Source: DATBHZ01 sp036557185 (GTDB lineage Bacteria; Actinomycetota; Acidimicrobiia; IMCC26256; JAENVU01). From it: a DNA stretch of 36,719 bases. Numbering within the stretch: position 1 is the stretch's first letter; the number at the start of each line of letters is the position of its first letter. The notes below the pieces were generated by a model. It made no database searches. It was not told the origin of the DNA and was given only the letters and a program-made list of their open reading frames with translations. A program made the position numbers and the translations under genes. The stretch is from positions 1-36,719 of the forward strand of contig DATBHZ010000164.1 of NCBI GenBank assembly GCA_036557185.1. Direction: 5' to 3'. Positions 1 through 8,070 of this stretch are shown piece by piece.

Positions 1-1386
1 GAGGCGCTCATCGGGAACGCCGATCACCGCGACCTGCACGAGGTCTGGATGGCCGAGCAACAGGTTCTCGATCTCCGCCGGATACGCGTTGAAGCCACCG
101 ACGATGAACATGTCCTTGATACGTCCCACGATGCGGAAGTAGCCGTCGTCGTCGAGCGTCGCGAGATCTCCCGTGTGGAGAAATCCGTCCGCGTCGATCG
201 CCGCGGCGGTCGCGTCGGTATCGTCCAAGTAGCTCCGCATGACGGTCTCGCCGCGCACGACGAGCTCGCCGGGCTCACCCGTGGGGACCTCGGCGCCCGT
301 GCCGTCGACGTTCTTGACCTCGAAACCGGTCCACGGAACCCCCACCGTCGACGCGATGTGCTCGAAGTCGTCGTCGGGCCGGCTCCCCGTGACGGTCCCG
401 GCTTCCGTGAGCCCGTAACCGGTGAGGATCCGCTCGAACGGGAGCTCGGCGCGGATGCACCGGATGAGCTCGACAGGGATGTCCGCTGCGCCGGTGACCG
501 CGAGGCGCAGGCTCGCGATGTCGCGTCGAGCGCGATCGGGGTGCTCGAGCAACGACTGGTACAGGGTCGGTGGCCCCGGCAGCACCGTGACACGTTCACG
601 CTCGACGAGCTGCAACACCTCGCCGGGATCGAACACCGCGACGGGGAAGACGGTGGCGCCGCGCATCAACGATGCCAGCACCCCCGCCTTGTATCCGAAG
701 ATGTGGAAGAACGGGTTCACGATCAGGTAGCGGTCGCGCGGGCGCAACCCCGCCCACTCGCACCAGTCCTCGTACGCACGCAGCGTCTGCTCGTGCGCCA
801 TCACCACGCCCTTCGGGCTCCCGGTCGTTCCCGACGTGAACACGACGTCGCTCGGGTCGCCGGGAGCGATCGAGTCGACACGACGGTCGAGCTCGGCGCT
901 GGTGATGGCATCGCCGCGAGCGCAGAAGTCGTTCCACGCGACGGCGCCGTCGCCGGATTGCCCGGCGAGCAGGATCGTCTCCTCGAGCGAGGGGAGCGCC
1001 ATTCCGGCACCGGCGAGCAGCTCCGGGTAGTCCGTGTCGAGGAACCCGCGGACCGTGAACAGCAGACGTGCATCGCTCCGCGCGAGGACGTACGCCGCCT
1101 CGGTCCCTTTGAACCGCGTGTTCACCGGGACCAGCACTGCACCCGCCGTCGTCACCGCAAGCGCCGCAACGATCCACTCGATCGAGTTCGGGGCCCAGAC
1201 GGCGATCCGCTCGCCGGGCTCGACCCCGCACGCCATGACGGCACGCGCGCTCGCGGCGACGCTCTCCTCGAGCTCGGCGAACGTCACGCGTCGATCGCCG
1301 GCGACGACGGCCTCGCCACTGGCGTCTCGGCGGACGGCGTCGCGCAGCATCGCGGGGATGGTCGGCCAGCTGGCTTCGCGGTGCAC
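1..1386 (-). CDS. FadD3-like acyl-CoA ligase (partial, C-terminus cut by window edge)
   Basis: ATP-dependent acyl-CoA synthetase of the ANL superfamily, which makes an acyl-adenylate and then the CoA thioester. The frame runs to base 1 without a stop, giving 462 residues. The AMP-binding P-loop FTSGTTGSPKG lies near residues 183-193, YGLTEAG and HTGD follow, and the A8 region KDMFIVGGFNAYPAEIE is present. NPFFHIFGYKAG and VLPGPPTLYQSLLEHP closely resemble what I remember of mycobacterial FadD3, the HIP-CoA ligase of steroid C/D-ring breakdown. About 40-50 residues, including the catalytic C-terminal lysine, lie outside. I chose the GTG at 1386 because the upstream dehydrogenase stops five codons earlier in the same frame and AGAGG sits 9 bases before it. 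It is the last visible gene of a TetR-acyl-CoA dehydrogenase-ligase operon. The family call is firm; the exact substrate is inferred. Confidence 0.85.
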   Translation of the reverse strand, partial: MHREASWPTIPAMLRDAVRRDASGEAVVAGDRRVTFAELEESVAASARAVMACGVEPGERIAVWAPNSIEWIVAALAVTTAGAVLVPVNTRFKGTEAAYVLARSDARLLFTVRGFLDTDYPELLAGAGMALPSLEETILLAGQSGDGAVAWNDFCARGDAITSAELDRRVDSIAPGDPSDVVFTSGTTGSPKGVVMAHEQTLRAYEDWCEWAGLRPRDRYLIVNPFFHIFGYKAGVLASLMRGATVFPVAVFDPGEVLQLVERERVTVLPGPPTLYQSLLEHPDRARRDIASLRLAVTGAADIPVELIRCIRAELPFERILTGYGLTEAGTVTGSRPDDDFEHIASTVGVPWTGFEVKNVDGTGAEVPTGEPGELVVRGETVMRSYLDDTDATAAAIDADGFLHTGDLATLDDDGYFRIVGRIKDMFIVGGFNAYPAEIENLLLGHPDLVQVAVIGVPDERL

Positions 1387-1398
1387 CTTCAGCGACCT

Positions 1399-2331
1399 CT
1401 ACAGCTCGATGAGCGTCGGGACTGCCCGCTGCGCGAGCAGGGTGTGGCCGATGCCGACCAGGAGATCGTCGGACGATCCGAAGAGCGTGTCGAGCAGCAT
1501 CGTGCGCTTGAGGTAGCGGTGGAACGGATGCTCGGTCGTGAAGCCGAAGCCGGCCAGCACCTGCTGGCAATGGGCCGACACGGAACGCGCTGTTCGGCCG
1601 GCGTGCGCCTTCGCCAGCTGCGCGGTCAGCACCCCGGGCGCGTCGCGCGCCGCGTCGAGCACGGCATCGAGCGCCTCCACCGCGACCAGCGCCTCGGCGA
1701 GGCGGTGGCGGACTGCCTGGAACCGGGCGACGGGTCGACCAAACTGCACGCGCGTGAGCGCGTGCTCACGCGCGAGATCGAGCATCGTGCGACAGGCCCC
1801 CGAGATCTGGTGGGCGATGGCGCGCTGCGACAATGCAACGGCATCGGCCGCAGCGCCTTCTCGTCCCACTTGGGAGAGAGACGTGCGGTCAGCGCGCACA
1901 CTGTGCAGCCGGGCGTCGGGATCGATGCCGCCGAGAGGTTCCACCTCGGCGTCGCCGACGGCCATCGAGCAGGCCGTCCCGTCGCACAGCGTCAGCAGCT
2001 CGTCCGCGACCAGCACGCGCGACGTCGCGACGCCCGCGATCTCTCCCGCAGAGCCGGAGGCCCTCGCCCGCACGAGCACTGTCGGGATCAGCACTGCCGA
2101 ACGCGCTCGATGCGAGGCCCCGAGCGCATGCGCGACGACGTCGTCGATCGCCGACGCGGTGCCACATGTCCGTCCGAGCGCGGCGAACACGATCGCAATG
2201 GCGTCGTCGGGTTCCGTCGAGAGCATGTCCGGCCAGCCGACACCCGCGAGCGCCGCGTCGGCATCGGCCGCGTCATCGAGGGCACTCCGAACCGAGTCGG
2301 CGAGGAGCGAGCGCTCGGCGGCGTCCATCAT
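1399..2331 (-). CDS. Acyl-CoA dehydrogenase family protein, short subunit type
   Basis: Protein of 310 residues with a recognisable C-terminal acyl-CoA dehydrogenase domain: RVQFGRPVARFQAVRHRLAEA in the middle, then a helical end around GFGFTTEHPFHRYLKRTMLLD. The N-terminal and beta-barrel regions are reduced, and the usual WCQGFSEP/GSDLAS flavin-binding strand is not recognisable. Such degenerate subunits are known in actinobacterial steroid catabolism, where two different FadE proteins form a mixed tetramer that shares FAD. A full-type partner is encoded at 4130-5260. The start ATG at 2331 overlaps the stop of the TetR gene as ATGA, and the stop is 12 bases before the FadD3-like start, so all three are probably co-translated. 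It could instead work with a partner elsewhere in the genome. Confidence 0.85.
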   Translation of the reverse strand: MMDAAERSLLADSVRSALDDAADADAALAGVGWPDMLSTEPDDAIAIVFAALGRTCGTASAIDDVVAHALGASHRARSAVLIPTVLVRARASGSAGEIAGVATSRVLVADELLTLCDGTACSMAVGDAEVEPLGGIDPDARLHSVRADRTSLSQVGREGAAADAVALSQRAIAHQISGACRTMLDLAREHALTRVQFGRPVARFQAVRHRLAEALVAVEALDAVLDAARDAPGVLTAQLAKAHAGRTARSVSAHCQQVLAGFGFTTEHPFHRYLKRTMLLDTLFGSSDDLLVGIGHTLLAQRAVPTLIEL

Positions 2332-3005
2332 CGGTCTGCGAGCCCCAGCGCGTTCGCCCACAACCGAGTGAGCTGGTCGACGGCTTCTTCGAACTCGTAG
2401 TCGCGATATCCCTGGACGAGCCACAGCTCCGCGAAGCGAGCGACCATCGCGCCGAGCGCGTCGGCGGCAATCGTCGCGTCGAGCTTCCGGTCCGCGAGCC
2501 CTTCTCGTTGGAGGCGCCTGATCGAGCCCTCGGCGCGCACGACGAAGTGCTGCATCGTTGCGAACCGTGCTGCGTTCACCTGCTCGTCGTAGCGCGAGAC
2601 CTGTTCGATCACGCCCATCAGGCCCGCGGCGTCGCGGTACCGCTCGAAGTACCGGCGATTGGCAGCGCCGATGACGGCACGCGGCGAATCCGTGTCGCTG
2701 CCGGTTGTCGTGACGCGCGCAGCGTCGGATGGCGCAGTGAGCCGCTGCTCCTGGGCATCGGCCACCTCGCGGAAGATCTGCTCCTTCGAATCGAAGTAGT
2801 GGTAGAAGGCTCCCTGAGACATCCCGGCGCCGATGGCGATGTCGGCGATCCGTGCCGTGAGGAACCCGTCGCGTTCGAACACCACCCGTGCCGCTTCGAT
2901 GAGCCGCGCTCGGGTCTGCTCGCCCTTCCGTGATCGCGGGCCGCTGTGGGTGCCGCTCGGTGACGATCGCCGGTGCCCCAACGCGGTCTCGGGCATGTCT
3001 GGCAC
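2328..3005 (-). CDS. TetR/AcrR family transcriptional regulator (TetR-1)
   Basis: One-component repressor of about 225 residues. The N-terminal DNA-binding helix-turn-helix is clear: ARLIEAARVVFERDGFLTARIADIAIGAG followed by MSQGAFYHYFDSKEQIFREV. The C-terminal two thirds is a helical ligand-binding domain that I cannot assign to a ligand. I place the start at the GTG at 3005, with GAGGA seven bases upstream; GTG 3011 and ATG 2996 are alternatives. It heads the leftward operon with the short dehydrogenase and FadD3-like ligase, and diverges from the dehydrogenase/hydratase operon at 3106. It therefore probably controls both, with an acyl-CoA pathway intermediate as likely inducer (inference). 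It does not resemble KstR2 as closely as the TetR at 15300. Confidence 0.9.
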   Translation of the reverse strand: MPDMPETALGHRRSSPSGTHSGPRSRKGEQTRARLIEAARVVFERDGFLTARIADIAIGAGMSQGAFYHYFDSKEQIFREVADAQEQRLTAPSDAARVTTTGSDTDSPRAVIGAANRRYFERYRDAAGLMGVIEQVSRYDEQVNAARFATMQHFVVRAEGSIRRLQREGLADRKLDATIAADALGAMVARFAELWLVQGYRDYEFEEAVDQLTRLWANALGLADR

Positions 3006-3011
3006 GCGCAC

Positions 3012-3105
3012 TTCCTCATGTTCCTCGTCGCTGCGCTTCGGTCTGGAGCCTGGAGACGTCGGCAGGTAGTGTCACTGATATCGACGTCGAACTCAAATTT
3101 CTCTG
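3012..3105. promoter_or_regulatory. Divergent promoter region with small palindromes
   Basis: This 94-base gap separates TetR-1 from the rightward dehydrogenase operon. It contains a perfect 10-bp palindrome TCGACGTCGA at 3081-3090 and AGTG-T-CACT at 3068-3076. TAGTGT at 3067-3072 matches the -10 sequence TAGTGT seen in front of two genes in the right half (23376 and 29007). No Shine-Dalgarno sequence precedes the ATG at 3106. Neither of the two shared operator motifs of this island occurs here, so the module probably has its own control by TetR-1. Confidence 0.4.
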
Positions 3106-4143
3106 ATGGACGTCCGCCTGTCCCCGGAGCAGCAAGCGCTGCGCGACGCAGCGGCTCGGGTCGTGGATCAGCTCGGCCCGCACACCGTGGCGCAGCTGGG
3201 CGATGGCGAACGGTCGAAGAAGCTCGACGCGGCCGTGCAAGCAGCGGGATGGCGGGAGCTGCGGGTCGAGGGCGACGACGGCCGCCCTTGGGCATCCGGT
3301 GTGGAGACCGCGATCGTCGCCGAAGAGCTCGGCCGCGGCCTTGCGGACGCCGCGTTCGTCGGTCCGACGCTCGGCGCGGAGCTGCGACGCCTCGCGGGTG
3401 CCCCCGCTGCCACCTCCTCCGAGACCGTGGTGCTCGACGCCTCGCTCACCGACCTGGCACGCACCGATTCCGCCAGTGATGATCTCGCCGGCGCCCTGGC
3501 GATCGATACGGCGGGGAGCTCCGACGGCCTCATCGGCATGCCGGACGGGAAGATCGGCAAGGTCCCTGTCGAACCATCCTCTGCGGACGTCGACCTCACA
3601 CGTCCGTCCGCGCGGGTCATCAGCGGCGCGATCGCCGAGCCCCTCGCGGGCGCGAAGCGGTCGCTAGGTGCCGATCCGCACCGGAAGTGGATCGCGCTCG
3701 GCCTCGCGCTCACCTGCGCGGACCTCGTGGGTGTCATGCGCGGCACGGTCGCGCTCGCGACGGCGTACGCCGCGGAGCGTCGCCAGTACGGCGTCCCGGT
3801 CGGGTCGTTCCAGGCGGTGCAGCACCTCCTGGCCGACGCGCTCGTCGCCACCGAAGGCGCGGCGAGCGTGATGTTGCACGCTGCGTGGGCTGTCGACGCG
3901 CTCGCACCTGTCGACGCTCTCGCCGCGGGCTCCACTGCGAAGGCGTACTGCGCGCGTGCCGCGCGTGCCGTGTGCGAGACCTCGATCCAGGTGCACGGTG
4001 GGATCGGCAACACGTGGGAGTGCTTGGCGCACGTCTACCTGCGCCGGGCGTTGCTCTCGATCGACGCGTTCGGCGGGGTCGGGCCGTCGCTCGCGCGCGT
4101 GCTCGAGCATCACGGAATCGTGGGCGCAGATGGACTTCGCTGA
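3106..4143 (+). CDS. Acyl-CoA dehydrogenase family protein, heteromeric subunit type
   Basis: Protein of 345 residues with the acyl-CoA dehydrogenase fold. It starts MDVRLSPEQQALRDAAARVV (N-terminal helical domain), has a shortened middle domain with no GFSEP/GSDLAS flavin strand, and a good C-terminal domain with AYAAERRQYGVPVGSFQAVQH near residues 222-242 and QVHGGIGNTWECLAHVYLRRA near 298. QVHGG is the classical FAD/pyrophosphate contact loop. The next dehydrogenase gene starts 14 bases before this one ends, which fits a paired FadE complex like those of mycobacterial cholesterol side-chain and ring degradation. The reaction is presumably alpha,beta-desaturation of an acyl-CoA. The substrate is not visible from sequence. 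Confidence 0.88.
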   Translation: MDVRLSPEQQALRDAAARVVDQLGPHTVAQLGDGERSKKLDAAVQAAGWRELRVEGDDGRPWASGVETAIVAEELGRGLADAAFVGPTLGAELRRLAGAPAATSSETVVLDASLTDLARTDSASDDLAGALAIDTAGSSDGLIGMPDGKIGKVPVEPSSADVDLTRPSARVISGAIAEPLAGAKRSLGADPHRKWIALGLALTCADLVGVMRGTVALATAYAAERRQYGVPVGSFQAVQHLLADALVATEGAASVMLHAAWAVDALAPVDALAAGSTAKAYCARAARAVCETSIQVHGGIGNTWECLAHVYLRRALLSIDAFGGVGPSLARVLEHHGIVGADGLR

Positions 4144-5260
4144 CTCTCCGACGGAGGCCGAGTTCCGTGCCCGGCTGCGCGCGTGGCTCGAGACGAACAA
4201 CCCCGGGCTCCCGGCGTCGTCCACCGACGACGAGTACTGGCGCGGCCAGGCCGCGTGGCACCACGCGCTCTACGACGCCGGCTTCTTCGCGTTGTCCTGG
4301 CCGGAAGCGATCGGCGGACACGGACTGCCGGCGACCTTCGACGCGATCGTCGACGACGAGCTCGCCGCCGCCGGCGCACCACCGCGCCCGAGCCTCGGCT
4401 ACCTCGTGCACGGCATCCTCGAGCACGGCAGTGAGGACGTCGCGCGTCGGTTCCTGCCCGGCATCGTGAACGGCCGCGACCGCTGGTGCCAGGGGTTCAG
4501 CGAACCGGATGCAGGGTCAGATCTCGCGTCGCTTCGCACCCGCGCCGACCTCGACGGCGACAGCTACGTGGTCACGGGTCACAAGGTCTGGACGAGCTAT
4601 TCCGACGACGCGGATTGGTGCATGGTGCTCGCCCGTACCGACCACATCGTCGCGAAGCACAAGGGCATCTCGGCGTTCGCGCTGCCGATGGACCAGCCCG
4701 GAGTCGCGCGGCGCCCCCTGCGCATGATCAACGGGATCACGAAGGAGTTCGGCGAGGTCCACTTCGACGGCGCGCGAGTGCCGGTGGAGAACATGATCGG
4801 CGCTCCGGGGGAGGGCTGGCGCCTCGCGATGACCGTGGTGAGCCACGAACGAGAGCCGGGTGAGCTCGGCTACGTCGCGCGGTACCGCAAGGTGGTCAAC
4901 GAGCTCGTCGCGCAGGTACGAGGACGACCCGGCGCCTTCGATGCCGAGCAGGTCCGCGAGCTCGGCTGGGCGATCGTCGAATCGGAGATGCTGCGGCTCC
5001 ACGTCTGTCGGAGGCTGTGCGACCGGCTCGACGGGATCGTTCACCGGCCCGACGGCTCGATCGACAAGCTCCTGATGACCGAAGTCGAGCAGCAAGTCGG
5101 GCACGCTGCGCTCTCCGTGGGCGGCGCCGGCCACCAGGGTATGCACGACACGTGGCGCAACGTGTATCTCTACAGCCGCGCCCAGAGCGTCATGGGCGGC
5201 ACCTCGCAGATCCAACGCAACCTCGTCGCCCAACGCATCCTCGGACTGCCCACCGCATGA
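4130..5260 (+). CDS. Acyl-CoA dehydrogenase (full FAD-binding subunit)
   Basis: Protein of 376 residues that carries the flavin strand missing from its partner: WCQGFSEPDAGSDLASLRTR at about residues 121-140 and TGHKVWTSYSDDADWCMVLARTD after it. The C-terminus has VGGAGHQGMHDTWRNVYLYSRAQSVMGGTSQIQRNLVAQRILGLP, the usual GGTSxIQRNxIAxRxLGLP ending of the family. Start is the ATG at 4130, which overlaps the previous gene by 14 bases; the stop overlaps the next ATG as ATGA. It probably forms an alpha/beta complex with the product of 3106 or of 1399 and passes electrons to electron-transfer flavoprotein (family knowledge). Confidence 0.92.
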   Translation: MDFADSPTEAEFRARLRAWLETNNPGLPASSTDDEYWRGQAAWHHALYDAGFFALSWPEAIGGHGLPATFDAIVDDELAAAGAPPRPSLGYLVHGILEHGSEDVARRFLPGIVNGRDRWCQGFSEPDAGSDLASLRTRADLDGDSYVVTGHKVWTSYSDDADWCMVLARTDHIVAKHKGISAFALPMDQPGVARRPLRMINGITKEFGEVHFDGARVPVENMIGAPGEGWRLAMTVVSHEREPGELGYVARYRKVVNELVAQVRGRPGAFDAEQVRELGWAIVESEMLRLHVCRRLCDRLDGIVHRPDGSIDKLLMTEVEQQVGHAALSVGGAGHQGMHDTWRNVYLYSRAQSVMGGTSQIQRNLVAQRILGLPTA

Positions 5261-6039
5261 GCCACTACGACCTCCCCGATGTGATCCGGATCGAGCACGA
5301 CGGCCCCATCCGAATCGTGCGCCTCAACCGGCCCGACGAGCTCAACGCGACGAACCACGAGCTGCATCACGCCCTCGCTGATCTGTTCCCGCAGCTCGAC
5401 GCCGACGAGGACGCCTGCGCGGCGGTCCTGACCGGGAACGGCCGGGCCTTCTCGGCCGGGGGAGATTTCGCCTACCTCGACGAGCTGACGAAGGACTCGG
5501 CGCTGCGCGAGCAGACGCTCACCGACGGCAAGCGGATCGTCACCGGCATGGCCGCGTGCCGGATCCCGATCGTGGCGGCGGTGAACGGACCTGCAGTCGG
5601 GCTCGGGTGCAGCCTGGTCGCGCTGTCGGACGTGGTGTACATGGCCGAGAGCGCGCATTTGGCCGACCCGCATGTCGCGCTCGGGCTCGTCGCCGGCGAC
5701 GGTGGTCCGATCACCTGGCCGCTGCTCATGAGCTTGCAGCTCGCCAAGGAGTACGTCCTCACCGGCGATCGCATCGCGGCTGCGCGCGCGGCCGAGATCG
5801 GCCTCGTGAACCACGTGTGCGCCGACAACGACGTGTTCGACGAGGCGCTCGCATGCGCACGGCGCATCGCCAAGCTGCCCCGGCGGGCGGTGCAGGACAC
5901 GAAGCGCATCGTGAACCTGCACCTCGAGCGCGCCGTGACCGCCACGCTCGACTTCGCGCTCGCCGCCGAGGATCGGTCCTTCACTTCGCCCGAGGTGCGG
6001 GCGAAGCTCGACAGCGCACTCCATCGCGACAAGAAGTAG
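5257..6039 (+). CDS. Enoyl-CoA hydratase/isomerase family protein
   Basis: Crotonase-fold protein of 260 residues. The oxyanion-hole segments are GNGRAFSAGGDF and AAVNGPAVGLGCSLVALSD. In the active-site stretch, DPHVALGLVAGDGG has histidine where the classical hydratase has its first catalytic glutamate. The second glutamate seems kept in LAKEYVLTGDRI. This DPHV..GLVAGDGG form is common in actinobacterial crotonases of unknown reaction, so simple hydration should not be assumed; isomerisation, C-C cleavage or another CoA-ester reaction is possible. Translation is coupled to the dehydrogenase by an ATGA overlap, and the SDR follows 6 bases after the stop, which fits a beta-oxidation-like series. 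Confidence 0.9.
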   Translation: MSHYDLPDVIRIEHDGPIRIVRLNRPDELNATNHELHHALADLFPQLDADEDACAAVLTGNGRAFSAGGDFAYLDELTKDSALREQTLTDGKRIVTGMAACRIPIVAAVNGPAVGLGCSLVALSDVVYMAESAHLADPHVALGLVAGDGGPITWPLLMSLQLAKEYVLTGDRIAAARAAEIGLVNHVCADNDVFDEALACARRIAKLPRRAVQDTKRIVNLHLERAVTATLDFALAAEDRSFTSPEVRAKLDSALHRDKK

Positions 6040-6045
6040 GTACAG

Positions 6046-6798
6046 ATGAGAACGGTGATCGTCGGCGCTTCCACGGGCCTCGGGCGATGTCTCGGGATCG
6101 CGCTCGCGCAGCGTGGCGCCAAGGTGGCGCTGCTGGCGCGCCGCCAGGAGCTGCTGGAGGCGGCGGCGGGGGAGGCAGGGCACGGGGCCTTCGCCGTCAC
6201 GTGCGACGTGACCGACGCGGCATCGTGCCAGGACGCCGTGCAGGCGGTTGTGGCGCGTCTCGGCGGGATCGACGCCGTCGTCTACTCGACGGGGATCGGC
6301 GTGCTTCGCAGGATCGAGGATCTCGACGCCGAGAGCTGGATGCGCTCCTTCGAGACGAACGTGGTCGGCGCGTCCCTGTTCACGGCGGCTGCGCTCCCGC
6401 ACCTCGCGGAATCGCGCGGAGCCATCGCGTACCTCTCCTCCGTGAGCGCATCGGTCACCGAGCCGTGGCCGGGTCTCGCTGCGTACACGGTCTCCAAAGC
6501 GGCCCTCGACAAGCTCGTCGAGGCGTGGCGCGCCGAGCACCCGCAAGTCGGGTTCACCAGGGTCGTGGTCGGCGACTGCGCCGGCGGCGAGGGCATCGGT
6601 GCTTCGCAATTCGCCGCTGACTGGGACCAGGATCTCGCGGGCGAGCTGCTCACCGAGTGGCTCCAACGCCGCCTGCTCTCCGGTTCGCTGATGGAGATCG
6701 AGAACCTCGTCGACATGGTCGAGGCGGTGCTGCGCTGCGGCGCCGCTGCAACTGTTCCGTCCATCCAGGTCACGCCGCGGCGACCTGGCAACGCGTGA
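6046..6798 (+). CDS. Short-chain dehydrogenase/reductase (SDR)
   Basis: Protein of 250 residues with a Rossmann fold. The cofactor loop GASTGLG is at residues 7-13, the catalytic serine is in YLSSVSAS, and YTVSK is the YxxxK active site. The last third is unusual: it lacks the standard PGxxxT and terminal GG(x)5-7 pattern of classical SDRs and ends with a strand-rich tail that includes VTPRRPG. It sits after the enoyl-CoA hydratase-like gene and before an amidohydrolase, so oxidation of a hydroxyacyl-CoA or cyclic alcohol is plausible. AGG lies 5 bases before the ATG. Confidence 0.88.
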   Translation: MRTVIVGASTGLGRCLGIALAQRGAKVALLARRQELLEAAAGEAGHGAFAVTCDVTDAASCQDAVQAVVARLGGIDAVVYSTGIGVLRRIEDLDAESWMRSFETNVVGASLFTAAALPHLAESRGAIAYLSSVSASVTEPWPGLAAYTVSKAALDKLVEAWRAEHPQVGFTRVVVGDCAGGEGIGASQFAADWDQDLAGELLTEWLQRRLLSGSLMEIENLVDMVEAVLRCGAAATVPSIQVTPRRPGNA

Positions 6799-6809
6799 AG
6801 GACCACGCC

Positions 6810-8042
6810 ATGACAGCCCTCGAGCTCCCGAAGATCATCAGCGTCGACGACCACATCGTCGAGCCGGCACACCTGTGGCAGGAGCGACTGCCCGCCAAGC
6901 TGCGCGAGCGGGGCCCGCGCGTCGAACGCGCCCGATGGGGAGACATGTCGCTGTCGACGGGCGCGACCTACAAGCAGGAGATGACCGAAGACGGCCAGTG
7001 GGGCGACTACTGGCTGTACGAGGACAAGCTCGTCTACGTCCACAAGCGTCACGTGGCGATCCCACTCGACGCCACGCCGACGGACGACGTGTACGGCTTC
7101 GACCGCACGAAGATGGACATCTCCGCGATCACCTACGACGAGATGCGGCCCGGCTGTTACGACCCGGCCGCAAGGGTGGAGGACCTCGAGCTGGCGGGCG
7201 TCGACGGCTCGATCGCCTTCCCGACGTTTCCGCGGTTCTGCGGGCAGACCTTCATGGAAGGGAGCGACCTCGAGCTGGGGCTCGAGTGCGTGCGCGCGTA
7301 CAACGACTTCATGATCGAGGAGTGGTGCGAGCCCTCGGGTGGGCACCTCATCCCGTTGTGCCTGATCCCGCTGTGGGATGTCGAGCTGGCAGTCGCCGAG
7401 GTGAAGCGAAACGCCGCTCGCGGCGCACGGGCGATCTGCTTCAGCGAGATCCCGACGCACCTCGGGCTCCCGAGCATCCACTCCGGGTACTGGGAACCGC
7501 TGTTCGCCGTGTGCGAAGACACGCGCACCGTGCTCTGCATGCACATCGGGTCCTCGTCGAAGATGCCGGCAGCGTCGCCCGATGCGCCGCCGTCGACCGC
7601 GATCATGTTGTCGTTCAACAACTCGATGGCGTCGCTGGCGGACTACATCTTCTCGGGCGTGCTGGTCCGCTATCCCGAGCTGAAGCTCGCGTACTCCGAA
7701 GGCCAGATCGGCTGGATCCCGTACGCCCTCGAACGCGCCGACACCACGTGGGAGTACCACTCCAACTGGACACACGCGAAGGAGACGATCCCCGAACCGC
7801 CGTCGACCTACTACCGGGGTCGCATCTTCGGCTGCTTCACCAACGACCTGCACGGCATGCAGTCGATCGACGAGGTCGGTGAGGACAACGTGTGCTTCGA
7901 GACCGACTACCCGCACACCGACACCACGTGGCCGTTCGTGCGCGAGGAGGTCGAGCGCATGACCGCCGGGCTGACCGACGAGCAGCGCTACAAGGTGCTG
8001 CGCGGCAACGCGATGCGGATGCTGGACCTCGCGGAGGCCTGA
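6810..8042 (+). CDS. Amidohydrolase-2 family protein (TIM-barrel metal-dependent hydrolase)
   Basis: Protein of 410 residues. The N-terminus SVDDHIVEPAHLW carries the D-x-H-x-x-E-P metal site typical of the actinobacterial amidohydrolase-2 group. CMHIGSSSK and the C-terminal ETDYPHTDTTWP supply the other expected metal and acid residues. Members include decarboxylases and C-C or C-N hydrolases; none of these can be chosen from sequence alone. Start is the ATG at 6810, with GAAGGA 7 bases upstream, 11 bases after the SDR stop. It is the last gene of the rightward operon that begins at 3106. A paralogue of the same family is at 14034. Confidence 0.9.
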   Translation: MTALELPKIISVDDHIVEPAHLWQERLPAKLRERGPRVERARWGDMSLSTGATYKQEMTEDGQWGDYWLYEDKLVYVHKRHVAIPLDATPTDDVYGFDRTKMDISAITYDEMRPGCYDPAARVEDLELAGVDGSIAFPTFPRFCGQTFMEGSDLELGLECVRAYNDFMIEEWCEPSGGHLIPLCLIPLWDVELAVAEVKRNAARGARAICFSEIPTHLGLPSIHSGYWEPLFAVCEDTRTVLCMHIGSSSKMPAASPDAPPSTAIMLSFNNSMASLADYIFSGVLVRYPELKLAYSEGQIGWIPYALERADTTWEYHSNWTHAKETIPEPPSTYYRGRIFGCFTNDLHGMQSIDEVGEDNVCFETDYPHTDTTWPFVREEVERMTAGLTDEQRYKVLRGNAMRMLDLAEA

Positions 8043-8062
8043 CCGCGTCGGGACGAGCGCGG
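8043..8062. terminator. Hairpin between convergent genes
   Basis: CCGCGTCG pairs with CGA-G-CGCGG around a GGA loop, giving an eight-pair stem with one bulged G, directly after the amidohydrolase stop and before the 3' end of the leftward P450 gene. There is no T-run, so intrinsic termination is only a possibility. Confidence 0.35.
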
Positions 8063-8070
8063 CACCCCCC

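Noticed and set aside
49..2400. Open frame of 783 codons on the plus strand
   Set aside because: It is antisense to the FadD3-like, dehydrogenase and TetR genes, is arginine- and glutamate-rich, and shows no domain. High GC leaves such frames open.
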